In this document: positions 1-6,304 of the stretch, in pieces
Layout: every line of letters begins with the position of its first letter
Position numbering within the stretch: the stretch's first letter is position 1
NCBI GenBank assembly: GCA_001800515.1
Contig: MGVN01000113.1
Coordinates: forward strand, 1 to 7,786
Length of the DNA: 7,786 nucleotides
Source of the DNA: Elusimicrobia bacterium RIFOXYB2_FULL_49_7
Lineage (GTDB): Bacteria > Fibrobacterota > OXYB2-FULL-49-7
Reading direction: 5' to 3'
Program-made: the position numbers and the translations under genes
Notes under the pieces: model-generated
Seen by the model: only the letters and a program-made list of their open reading frames with translations
Database searches by the model: none
Told to the model about the DNA's origin: nothing

Positions 1-1458
1 GAACTCGGGCGGGCTGCCATTGCCGTAGTAGAGGTCGTAATCCGATGTAGTTGTGACGCCGCTTCCGATACTGACGTAGGGCGCGGTGTTGAGCGCGTAG
101 AAAATATTATTTTTCAGGTCTGCGGTCAGCGTGCTTGAATCGAGCCTCAGCAATGAGTTGGTGGGCGCGGAATAAACGAGGTTATTGTAGAACTTGATGT
201 TCGTGGGATAATACGGACTTGGCGTAAGCTGTACGGCCGGCCTGTCGCCTTCCGTTCCGCAGTTGTAGATTACGTTGTTGTATATGTATATATTTTTTGT
301 TCTTGAATACATTAATATGCCTGCGTGTTCAAGGTCATAGACCAGATTGTCGTGTATGTATATATCGTCGGCAAAGCTGTAGCCCGCATCGCTGTCTCTG
401 GGGTGGATATAAAATCCCGACACGTCGTCGCCCAGTGAGTAAACTTCGTTCCACGCTATGTCGAAGTGAAGCATTTGCGAGCCATCCTCGTTGTTTCCTA
501 TATACAGCGCATGATCATATTTATCAACTCCGAAATGGTGTATTATGTTGCCGTAAACCCGCATGTCGCTTATGTCGTGGAAACCGAACGCTCCGGACCA
601 TGTGCTTGCGGTTTGAAGTACTCCGTCAACTTCCACGCCTATAACCCTGAAGTGGCCGGTTGTTGAATCCTGAATTCTTATGCCGATGGTTGTTGGCCTG
701 ATTTTCAGCTTGGAAATAACCATGTAGCCGGCGTTTTCATCGTAATAGTTTCTAACGTACCGGGTAAGGTGGGCTGTTTCGCCGGGATAGGAGATGAATG
801 CGGTGGAGTTATTTTCCACGCCGGTTTGTTGAATGCTCAAGAACAGCCCGCAGGAGTTTGCGTCAGTTTCCGTGTAAGTCCCTTCGCGCAGATAAAGTAT
901 GTCCCCGGTTGTCATAAGCGAACGCGCTGAAGGAATGGTCTGACGCGGACCGTTTGTTCCCTCCCGGAAAACCGCATATCTGCCGTCATTAGCGTTGTTT
1001 CCGCTGTTATGATCTGCGAAATATATATTGCCGGTGCTGCGGCAGCAGAACGGGATTTCGTTGCTTGTTCCGTCGGAAGTCGTGATTTTGATTGTTCCTG
1101 AGCCTGTCTGCATGTTGGAGTTAAGCCAGAATGTGATTCGCTGAAGGCCCGCGGCGGTTATGGGGTTTGTTGTGGCACCCCATTCGGCGTAATCGGAATC
1201 GTCGGTAAGATTAACTCCTCCGACGGTAACGTAGCTTGATCCCCGGCTTGTGCCGCAGTTTCTGGCCCATACGGAAACGGATGCCCCTTTTCCTTCCTGC
1301 GCGCCGCCCCAGCGTCCGCCGGAAATTACTCCGTCTGTCAAATCGGAAAAAAAGAGTACCGGCGGGCTGGCCGCCAAAGCGCTGTGCGCGCCAAGAAGCA
1401 GCATGGCTGCTGAAAGCAGGTAAAGCGCCTTTTTGGGGAGTTCAACAGGAAGTCTCAT
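1..1458 (-). CDS. Secreted right-handed beta-helix protein with N-terminal IPT/TIG-like domain (C-terminus beyond window)
   Basis: Reading from ATG at 1458 gives 486 codons without a stop, so the gene is 3'-truncated by the window edge. Residues 1-30 form a Sec signal peptide: basic start, hydrophobic core at about 11-24, and an ALAA cleavage region before SPP. Residues 32-138 resemble an IPT/TIG-type beta-sandwich, with a YVTVGG strand near 76-81 and a GTIKITTSDG strand at 121-130. At 144-200 comes the typical opening of secreted beta-helix proteins (NIYFADHNSGNNANDG, then TIPSARSLMTTGDILYLREGTYTE). Helix rungs with a repeated IYIxNNxxY pattern follow at about 299, 332, 366, 390, 421 and 447. 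Such proteins are usually surface or extracellular and often bind or cleave polysaccharide, but no catalytic residues can be assigned. It is divergent from the PadR-led operon. The fold is fairly sure; the function is unknown. Confidence 0.88.
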   Translation of the reverse strand, partial: MRLPVELPKKALYLLSAAMLLLGAHSALAASPPVLFFSDLTDGVISGGRWGGAQEGKGASVSVWARNCGTSRGSSYVTVGGVNLTDDSDYAEWGATTNPITAAGLQRITFWLNSNMQTGSGTIKITTSDGTSNEIPFCCRSTGNIYFADHNSGNNANDGRYAVFREGTNGPRQTIPSARSLMTTGDILYLREGTYTETDANSCGLFLSIQQTGVENNSTAFISYPGETAHLTRYVRNYYDENAGYMVISKLKIRPTTIGIRIQDSTTGHFRVIGVEVDGVLQTASTWSGAFGFHDISDMRVYGNIIHHFGVDKYDHALYIGNNEDGSQMLHFDIAWNEVYSLGDDVSGFYIHPRDSDAGYSFADDIYIHDNLVYDLEHAGILMYSRTKNIYIYNNVIYNCGTEGDRPAVQLTPSPYYPTNIKFYNNLVYSAPTNSLLRLDSSTLTADLKNNIFYALNTAPYVSIGSGVTTTSDYDLYYGNGSPPEF

Positions 1459-1466
1459 AGTTAAAT

Positions 1467-1494
1467 ATTGTAACAGAACATCATTGAGTTGCAA
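1467..1494 (-). promoter_or_regulatory. Sigma70-type promoter of the beta-helix gene, possibly giving a leaderless mRNA
   Basis: On the minus strand, TTGCAA (1494-1489) and TACAAT (1472-1467) are separated by 16 bp. The expected transcription start is near 1460, within a few bases of the ATG at 1458. No Shine-Dalgarno sequence precedes that ATG; the upstream bases are TACAATATTTAACT. The box matches are seen directly, while leaderless initiation is inferred. Confidence 0.55.
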
Positions 1495-1541
1495 GGGCTT
1501 ATATGGTTTGTGAGGCAGTTCTTTGAAAGCCGGGTTTAAAC

Positions 1542-1570
1542 TTGACAATTAATGAGTTAATTAGTATCAT
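1542..1570 (+). promoter_or_regulatory. Sigma70 promoter of the padR-ABC operon
   Basis: A perfect -35 box TTGACA (1542-1547) and a -10 box TATCAT (1565-1570) are spaced by exactly 17 bp. The predicted start is near 1577, about 43 nt upstream of the padR ATG. The strong match, together with overlapping palindromes, fits a promoter that is intrinsically active and held down by a repressor. Confidence 0.8.
1547..1562. promoter_or_regulatory. Palindrome inside the promoter spacer (candidate operator)
   Basis: AATTAA-TGAG-TTAATT is a perfect 6-bp inverted repeat around a 4-bp centre, lying between the -35 and -10 boxes. A dimeric regulator bound here would block RNA polymerase. The sequence is AT-rich, so a chance palindrome is possible. 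Confidence 0.4.
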
Positions 1571-1588
1571 ATATGCAAAATACATATA
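1570..1588. promoter_or_regulatory. Probable PadR operator over the transcription start
   Basis: TATATG-CAAAATA-CATATA is a perfect 6-bp inverted repeat with a 7-bp spacer, covering the predicted start near 1577. Known PadR-family operators (for example of LmrR and PadR) have ATGT-N8-ACAT-like arms. The ATG/CAT half-sites and spacing here are close to that. With the first gene of the operon encoding a PadR protein, autorepression is the simplest reading. Confidence 0.55.
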
Positions 1589-1619
1589 CATGTCGATTAC
1601 AGAATGAGAGGTATGTGCA

Positions 1620-2015
1620 ATGCCTGGAGGAAGTTCGGCGGCAAAAAAATATAAACTTGATAAGCCTGAATGTCCCGGCGGGAAAATGACGCGTTTTGTC
1701 GAGCCCTGCCTTTTATTCTTTTTGTCTCAGCAGTCGTCATACGGATATGAATTGATGGATAAACTGGATCGATTTGGCTTTCAGAAATCAAAACCGGATC
1801 CGGCGATGGTTTATCGAACGCTTCGTTCGCTGGAAAAGGAAAAGTGTGTCATTTCAAAATGGGATACGAAAGGTGCCGGGCCTGCCAAAAGAAATTACGA
1901 ATTGACCCCCAAGGGACTGGCTTTACTTCATGTGTGGGTGGATAGGATCGAGCTTCGCAAACAGGTATTGGAAAAATTCCTCAGGCTGTATAAGGATCGC
2001 TTTAAGGGAGGTTAG
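1620..2015 (+). CDS. PadR-family transcriptional regulator
   Basis: A 131-aa winged-helix repressor, the first gene of the operon. The PadR N-terminal core is clear: EPCLLFFLSQ (28-37) and YGYEL (41-45), then the recognition helix region DPAMVYRTLRSLEKEK (60-75). The wing covers about 80-99 (KWDTKGAGPAKRNYELTPKG), and a C-terminal dimerisation helix runs to about 127. The CPGGKMTRFVEPC stretch before the first helix resembles the PadR subfamily that includes proteins annotated as PhaQ-like repressors. That resemblance is from memory and says nothing firm about the ligand. Cysteines are at 18, 30 and 76. The start is supported by GAGAGG (1606-1611) 8 nt upstream. Three bases separate its stop from the ATPase gene, so it most likely represses its own operon and responds to the exported substrate or a similar hydrophobic compound. 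Confidence 0.92.
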   Translation: MPGGSSAAKKYKLDKPECPGGKMTRFVEPCLLFFLSQQSSYGYELMDKLDRFGFQKSKPDPAMVYRTLRSLEKEKCVISKWDTKGAGPAKRNYELTPKGLALLHVWVDRIELRKQVLEKFLRLYKDRFKGG

Positions 2016-2018
2016 AAG

Positions 2019-2729
2019 ATGGAACTTGTGGTTCTTGATAATGTGAAGAAAAGTTATGTTAACGGAGAAGTGCTGACTCCTGCGCTAAAAGGAATAAGTA
2101 TTTCCATTTCCTCCGGAAAATTCATTTCTTTTGTAGGCCCATCGGGCAGCGGAAAAACAACATTGCTGAATTTGATCGGGTGCCTTGACAAACCGACGGA
2201 AGGAAAAGTGTTTGTAACCGGCACGGAAATTAATCGCATGGACAGGAAAACATCGGCTAAATTCAGAGGCGACAACATTGGATTCATTTTTCAGAATTTT
2301 AATCTTATCCCGGTGCTTACGGTTTATGAAAATATTGAGTATCCGCTGATAATGGTTCAGAATGTTCCTCCTGAAAAGAGGAAACAAAAAATTAATGACT
2401 TGCTTGAAAAAGTAGGCATGACAGACCAGAAAAATAAATACCCTGCGCAACTTTCCGGCGGGCAGAAACAACGCGTAGCGGTAGCGAGAGCCCTTGTGGC
2501 CGAACCGAACCTCGTCCTTGCGGACGAGCCAACCGCAAATCTTGACCACGTTACCGCATATAAGGTAATAGGGCTTATGCATGGTATGAAAAAGGACTTC
2601 AATACCACTTTCATTTTCGCCACACATGACCAGAAAATTGTAGGCGAAGCGGAGATTATTTACACAATGGAAGACGGATTGATTACCAAAAAACAGGAAA
2701 ATACAATATCCGGAGAGGTGTCCAGATGA
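2019..2729 (+). CDS. ABC transporter ATP-binding protein, LolD/MacB/FtsE type
   Basis: A 236-aa stand-alone ATPase subunit acting at the cytoplasmic face of the inner membrane. All catalytic motifs are intact: Walker A GPSGSGKTT (40-48), Q-loop Q92, signature LSGGQ (145-149), Walker B LVLADE with catalytic Glu170, D-loop NLD (174-176) and switch His203. The sequence around Walker A (LLNLIGCLDKPTEG) and the FQNFNLIPVLTVYENIEYPL segment (91-110) are typical of the LolD/MacB subgroup, which pairs with FtsX-fold permeases and drives mechanotransmission rather than channel-type transport. The AAGGGAGGT ribosome site (2004-2012) is very strong. Its stop codon overlaps the permease start by 4 bp (ATGA), implying translational coupling. 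The extra C-terminal tail after the H-loop is short. Confidence 0.95.
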   Translation: MELVVLDNVKKSYVNGEVLTPALKGISISISSGKFISFVGPSGSGKTTLLNLIGCLDKPTEGKVFVTGTEINRMDRKTSAKFRGDNIGFIFQNFNLIPVLTVYENIEYPLIMVQNVPPEKRKQKINDLLEKVGMTDQKNKYPAQLSGGQKQRVAVARALVAEPNLVLADEPTANLDHVTAYKVIGLMHGMKKDFNTTFIFATHDQKIVGEAEIIYTMEDGLITKKQENTISGEVSR

Positions 2730-3976
2730 AAAGCATAATAAAAATCGCATGGCGCAACCTGCTCAGATATACTCGCAGAACGCTGCTTACCGCGTCCTTA
2801 ATCGCCGTGGGCGTTGCTCTGGTTATAGTATTTGGCGGTATAGGTAATTCATTTAAGAGCGAAGTGATCGGAATTCTTACCAATTCTAACCTTGGCGACA
2901 TCCAGATACACAAAAAGGGTTATGTAGGCTCAATAGATAACCTGCCTCTCGATATTAGTATTCCTGAAAAAGGGCTGAAGAAAATAGAATCTCTATTGGA
3001 TAATAACCCGGAAATAAAAGCGTACTCTCCGCGGATAAGGTTTGGAGCAATGGTAAGCAATTTTGTTCAGACGACAAATATGCGGTTAACTGCTGTTTAT
3101 CCCGAAAAAGAAAGCAAAACCTGTTCAGCTCTTGCAAAAAGGATAAAAGAAGGCGATTCAAATCCAGAGAGTTTCGTTTCACACGGCTCAATTGTCATCC
3201 CGTTAAATATTTCAACTGGAATGAATTTAAAACTCGGGGACGACATCGTTTTAGTTGCAACCAACAAAGACGGTTCGGTTAACGGAATGACCTTTAAAGT
3301 TTCCGGTATATCGGAAAACATACTGGGCCCCCAGGGAAAAGACGGATACATTCACATTGACGATGCAAAATCCCTTTTAAGAATAGAAAACGGTGAAATT
3401 ACTGAAATCGCCATTAAACTGAATAATTTTAGTAAATTAAGCAGTGTATATGCCGGTTTAAAAAATGAGTTAATGGGTATACAAGGAGAAAAAACGGCTA
3501 AGCCGATGTTTGAAATCCATACATGGGAAGAATTATCTCCGTTTGCAAGCATAGCAAAAATAGTGACCCTGCTGATTATGGTGGTGCGGCTCGTTCTGAT
3601 TTCCATAGTTTTAATCAGTATACTAAATGTAATGATGATGTCCGTATATGAGAGAATCGGAGAGATAGGAACTATCGCCTCAATAGGCACCCTGCCGTCT
3701 AAAATCCTCGCTCTATTTCTGACAGAAGGCCTCTTGCTTGGCTTTTTCAGCGCCATAGCGGGAAACGTTATCGGCATGATCATTATATTGATCATCAGCG
3801 CGGCAAAGCTGAACTTTACGTTTGGCATGATGGAAATATCACTTGCCCCGCAGATCCCAACCGCTGAAGTTGTTTTTGCGTTAGTCATAGTGGTCATAAT
3901 TTCTGCACTTGCAAGTTTACAGCCGGCGTTCAAGGCATCCAAGATGGAACCGGTTGAAGCGCTAAGACATGTTTAA
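2726..3976 (+). CDS. FtsX/LolC/MacB-family ABC permease
   Basis: A 416-aa inner-membrane permease, the partner of the preceding ATPase. It starts with the family's cytoplasmic lead IAWRNLLRYTRRTLLT (7-22) and a first membrane segment at about 23-40. A large periplasmic MacB_PCD-like domain (about 45-275) follows. Three more membrane segments lie at about 282-304, 335-358 and 380-398. Between the second and third is the coupling element MSVYERIGEIGTIASIG (305-321), the hallmark of FtsX-type permeases. The C-terminus ends PAFKASKMEPVEALRHV, also typical (P-x-EALR). Four membrane segments and one permease gene imply a homodimer, unlike the LolC/LolE heterodimer. GGAGAGG (2712-2718) precedes the overlapping ATG. 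The following gene encodes a LolA-like protein, pointing to release of a lipid or lipoprotein from the inner membrane. The substrate is not visible in the sequence. Confidence 0.93.
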   Translation: MKSIIKIAWRNLLRYTRRTLLTASLIAVGVALVIVFGGIGNSFKSEVIGILTNSNLGDIQIHKKGYVGSIDNLPLDISIPEKGLKKIESLLDNNPEIKAYSPRIRFGAMVSNFVQTTNMRLTAVYPEKESKTCSALAKRIKEGDSNPESFVSHGSIVIPLNISTGMNLKLGDDIVLVATNKDGSVNGMTFKVSGISENILGPQGKDGYIHIDDAKSLLRIENGEITEIAIKLNNFSKLSSVYAGLKNELMGIQGEKTAKPMFEIHTWEELSPFASIAKIVTLLIMVVRLVLISIVLISILNVMMMSVYERIGEIGTIASIGTLPSKILALFLTEGLLLGFFSAIAGNVIGMIIILIISAAKLNFTFGMMEISLAPQIPTAEVVFALVIVVIISALASLQPAFKASKMEPVEALRHV

Positions 3977-3980
3977 AGAG

Positions 3981-3985
3981 AGGAG
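3981..3985 (+). promoter_or_regulatory. Ribosome binding site that fixes the LolA-like start
   Basis: AGGAG lies 7 nt before ATG 3993. The in-frame ATG at 3969 is inside the permease gene, has no such site, and would put a charged stretch (FKERRLF) ahead of the signal peptide. Confidence 0.8.
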
Positions 3986-3992
3986 ATTATTC

Positions 3993-4730
3993 ATGAAATT
4001 CACTAATTTGATCTTAATCTTTGCATCGCTTGTTTTATTTTCAGGGCAGGCGTTTTCTCAGGACGGCGATGAACTATTAAAAAGAATCGACGAGAAGCTA
4101 ATGCCTGAAAGTTATGAGGCCTACAGGAAGCTTATAAATATTGAACCGAACGGAAGAAAAAAAGAATTCATTTTCTATACAGTCAAAAAGGGAAAAGATA
4201 AAATTGCGATGCTGTATCTTTCGCCTGCAAGCGAAAAAGGCAAAACTACTTTACGGCTGGGCGAAAACATGTGGCTTTACATACCAAATGTGGGAAAACC
4301 GATTCGTATTACCAGCTTGCAATCCATTGTCGGTGGTGTTTTCAATAACGCCGACATCATGCAGATCGATTACAGCGTGGAATACAATGTGGCCGGAATG
4401 GATAAAGACGAAACGGGATATATTCTCGAATTAAAAGCCAAAAACAATACCGTTGCTTACGACAAATTAAAGATGTGGGCGGCAAAAGACGAGATTTTGA
4501 CAAAAATTGAATGCTATTCTGCCAGCGGTATGCTTATTAAGACGCTTGAATTTAAGGAAATCAAGGATTTTGGCAATGGACTTGTGCGGCCTTCGGTTAT
4601 GGAAACATACAGCCCATTGTATAAAGGCTACAAGTCAATAATGATCTATTCTCAGGTTAAGCCCGGAGAATTCAGAGACGAAGTATTTACGATGAATTAT
4701 ATGTCAAAACTTGAAGGGCTGAGAAAATGA
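3993..4730 (+). CDS. LolA-like periplasmic outer-membrane lipoprotein-sorting protein
   Basis: A 245-aa secreted protein. Residues 1-22 are a Sec signal peptide (hydrophobic core 5-17, AFS before Q23). There is no lipobox cysteine, so it should be soluble in the periplasm. The body matches the LolA-like/COG2834 type: an amphipathic start (DELLKRIDEKL, 26-36), paired beta-strands near 57-63 and 70-76, and the family signature RLGENMWLYIP (88-98). After that come PIRITSLQSIVGGVFNNADI and a strand-rich C-terminal half with TYSPLYKGYKS. Family members fold as an open half-barrel that cradles lipid. Its place between an FtsX-type ABC permease and an outer-membrane barrel suggests it carries the substrate across the periplasm. 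The start at 3993 is preferred over the upstream in-frame ATG at 3969. The gene ends in an ATGA overlap with the barrel gene. Fold and location are well supported; the cargo is inferred only as lipidic. Confidence 0.88.
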   Translation: MKFTNLILIFASLVLFSGQAFSQDGDELLKRIDEKLMPESYEAYRKLINIEPNGRKKEFIFYTVKKGKDKIAMLYLSPASEKGKTTLRLGENMWLYIPNVGKPIRITSLQSIVGGVFNNADIMQIDYSVEYNVAGMDKDETGYILELKAKNNTVAYDKLKMWAAKDEILTKIECYSASGMLIKTLEFKEIKDFGNGLVRPSVMETYSPLYKGYKSIMIYSQVKPGEFRDEVFTMNYMSKLEGLRK

Positions 4731-5989
4731 AACTTCTGGCAGCGGCAGCCGCTGTTTTAATAATAAGCACAGCCGTTTATGCTGAGGATTATTCTTTTGA
4801 TATACCCGGAAAGGAAATGCTTGAGTTAAGTGGAAACCTTGACGTCAAGTATTCGGTTTTGAGCGCCAGAAAAGATTCCCCGATGTATCAATTACAATAT
4901 TACAACCGGCAATTGTCTGATATTTTATCCTCGTATCTTATGGAGTTTTATTTGAACGGCGACTATCAGACGAAAGATGTCGGGGTTCATTTAAAGACGC
5001 ACTCAGAATATTACAGCGACAATCAAACAGACTTTAATTTGTATGAACTGTATGCTGATGTAAATTTATCCGCCCATTCTTTTTTGCTTATGGGCAAAAA
5101 AATGTACAACTGGGGCAAGGGATATGCTTTTAACCCTGTTGGCTACGTTAATCCTGTCAAGGACCCGGAAAATCCAGAACTTTCACAATCGGGCCTTTTC
5201 TCAATCAATTACGAATATTCAAAGAGCTTTCAAACAGGCCTGGTGAAAAATATTGCGCTTGATCTAATTGTTATACCTTCCGCAAACACTATAAACAATA
5301 AGGTATCAGAGATACAATATACTGATTTTGCCGGTAAATTGTACTTTCTGTTTTTAGATGCGGACATCGATTTTGTTCACTATTTAAGCAAGGCTAATCC
5401 TGAGAAGGCAGGAATAGATTTTTCCAGGAATATTTTTACTAATCTGGAAATGCACGGAGAGTTCAGTATGTTCCGCGGCCAGCCAAAATATCTTATTGCG
5501 GATAATTCTCCTGAAACAAAATACATTGACGGGGCATCTTACCTTTTTGGTATGCGATGGCTTAATGAATGGAATATTACGACTATACTGGAGTATTATC
5601 ATAACGACGCTGGTGTAAGCGTAAATGAGTTTAAGGATTATAATAGATTCCTGGCAAATGCCGCTTCTTCCGGCAATGATAGTATTGTTTCCAATGCAAT
5701 AAGTATAAATAGAAACAATTTCAACGGCGCAAATATAATGCAGGATTACTTGTATTTAAAAATGTCATGGCCGGAACCGTTTAATTTGATATATTTCACA
5801 CCTGCCGTATATACTATTTTTAACATTAATGACGGGGGTTCAATAATTGGCATTCCTTTAAGTTATAAACCTGTAACCAACTTTGAATTTCTATTCCGGC
5901 CTGTTTTTTTGACAGGCAATAGCAACTCTGAATTTGGCAGCAAACAATATAAGAATAAACTTGAGATGTGGATGCGGTTTTATTTTTAA
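4727..5989 (+). CDS. Probable outer-membrane beta-barrel protein
   Basis: A 420-aa protein with a Sec signal peptide (1-19, AVYA before EDY). The rest is rich in alternating aromatic/polar strands and ends in MWMRFYF, with the terminal aromatic Phe expected by the BAM machinery. The segment GKKMYNWGKGYAFNPVGYVN (123-142), followed by PVKDPENPE, resembles a G-x-x-x-x-x-WG-x-G-x-x-FNP motif found in outer-membrane proteins such as the DUF1302 type, several of which occur with RND exporters and LolA-fold periplasmic proteins. No plug domain or TonB box is seen. Translation is probably coupled to the LolA-like gene by the 4-bp overlap; GAAGGG (4713-4718) gives a site 8 nt upstream. It is the last gene of the operon and the natural candidate for outer-membrane acceptor or exit pore. 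The family is not identified with certainty, and it could instead be a receptor for substrate moving inward. Confidence 0.78.
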   Translation: MKLLAAAAAVLIISTAVYAEDYSFDIPGKEMLELSGNLDVKYSVLSARKDSPMYQLQYYNRQLSDILSSYLMEFYLNGDYQTKDVGVHLKTHSEYYSDNQTDFNLYELYADVNLSAHSFLLMGKKMYNWGKGYAFNPVGYVNPVKDPENPELSQSGLFSINYEYSKSFQTGLVKNIALDLIVIPSANTINNKVSEIQYTDFAGKLYFLFLDADIDFVHYLSKANPEKAGIDFSRNIFTNLEMHGEFSMFRGQPKYLIADNSPETKYIDGASYLFGMRWLNEWNITTILEYYHNDAGVSVNEFKDYNRFLANAASSGNDSIVSNAISINRNNFNGANIMQDYLYLKMSWPEPFNLIYFTPAVYTIFNINDGGSIIGIPLSYKPVTNFEFLFRPVFLTGNSNSEFGSKQYKNKLEMWMRFYF

Positions 5990-6028
5990 TGCGTATTTCG
6001 GCTTCGGTGTCAGGCTTTAATTACGCGC

Positions 6029-6058
6029 TTGTAGCTGGCTGTGGAAATATGGTATAAT
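6029..6058 (+). promoter_or_regulatory. Extended -10 promoter of the tRNA-Glu gene
   Basis: A consensus -10 TATAAT (6053-6058) is preceded by TGG, making a TGnTATAAT extended -10. A weak -35 TTGTAG (6029-6034) lies 18 bp upstream. The start would be near 6065, about 10 nt before the tRNA, a normal short leader. Confidence 0.7.
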
Positions 6059-6074
6059 TCTAAAAAATAACAAT

Positions 6075-6148
6075 GCCGCCATCGTCTAGGGGTTTAGGAC
6101 ATCGCCCTCTCAAGGCGGAGATCGCGGGTTCAAATCCCGCTGGCGGCG
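6075..6148 (+). tRNA. tRNA-Glu (anticodon CTC)
   Basis: A 74-nt cloverleaf. The acceptor stem GCCGCCA pairs perfectly with TGGCGGC (6141-6147), with discriminator G at 6148. The D arm begins GTCTAGGGG and closes AGGAC. The anticodon stem TCGCC/GGCGG encloses the loop CTCTCAA, giving anticodon CTC (reads GAG). The T arm is GCGGG-TTCAAAT-CCCGC. The overall layout aligns well with E. coli tRNA-Glu. CCA is not encoded; TTCC follows the discriminator, so CCA must be added by tRNA nucleotidyltransferase. It has its own promoter and a terminator just downstream. Confidence 0.95.
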
Positions 6149-6157
6149 TTCCAGTAT

Positions 6158-6189
6158 AAAAAAGGACTTTCGACGAGAAAGTCCTTTTT
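6158..6189. terminator. Bidirectional intrinsic terminator between the tRNA and the phage-like module
   Basis: The 8-bp stem GGACTTTC (6164-6171) / GAAAGTCC (6177-6184) closes a 5-nt loop. It has six A on the left and TTTTTC then TTTTG on the right, so a U-run follows the hairpin on both strands. It ends the tRNA transcript, and probably any read-through from the barrel operon, and on the minus strand would stop the endolysin operon. Confidence 0.88.
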
Positions 6190-6304
6190 CTTTTGTTTCT
6201 CGACGTAAATCCTGCGTTTCACTCCGTTTCATTTGATAACAATAAACATCATGGCATGTTGGCGAATTGTTGGACAAAATTTGCCGATATTTTTCTTCCA
6301 CATA

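Noticed and set aside
297..666. Plus-strand ORFs of 115 and 66 aa
   Set aside because: They are antisense to the beta-helix gene, which has an unbroken frame, signal peptide and repeats.
2085..2750. 221-aa minus-strand ORF
   Set aside because: It lies antisense to the ATPase gene, whose motifs are complete, and its translation shows no domain. It is a shadow frame.
3352..3942. 196-aa minus-strand ORF
   Set aside because: It is antisense to the permease membrane segments, and its hydrophobicity mirrors the real gene. It lacks a ribosome site and motifs.
5899..5917. GCCTGT-N7-ACAGGC hairpin with an internal T-run
   Set aside because: It is inside the barrel coding region, and the T-run is in the loop rather than after the stem, so it is not an intrinsic terminator.
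5991..6026. GCGTA...TACGC inverted repeat after the barrel gene
   Set aside because: Only 5 bp with a loop of more than 20 nt and no U-run, so too weak to call a terminator.
6201..6230. GTTTCA-CTCC-GTTTCA direct repeat
   Set aside because: Only two 6-bp copies in AT-rich intergenic DNA, with no link to an att site or array.
6110..6301. 63-aa minus-strand ORF ending RQRDLNPRSPP
   Set aside because: Its C-terminus is the antisense of the tRNA-Glu gene, a well-known artefact (RDLNPR-type peptides), and the rest runs through the terminator hairpin.
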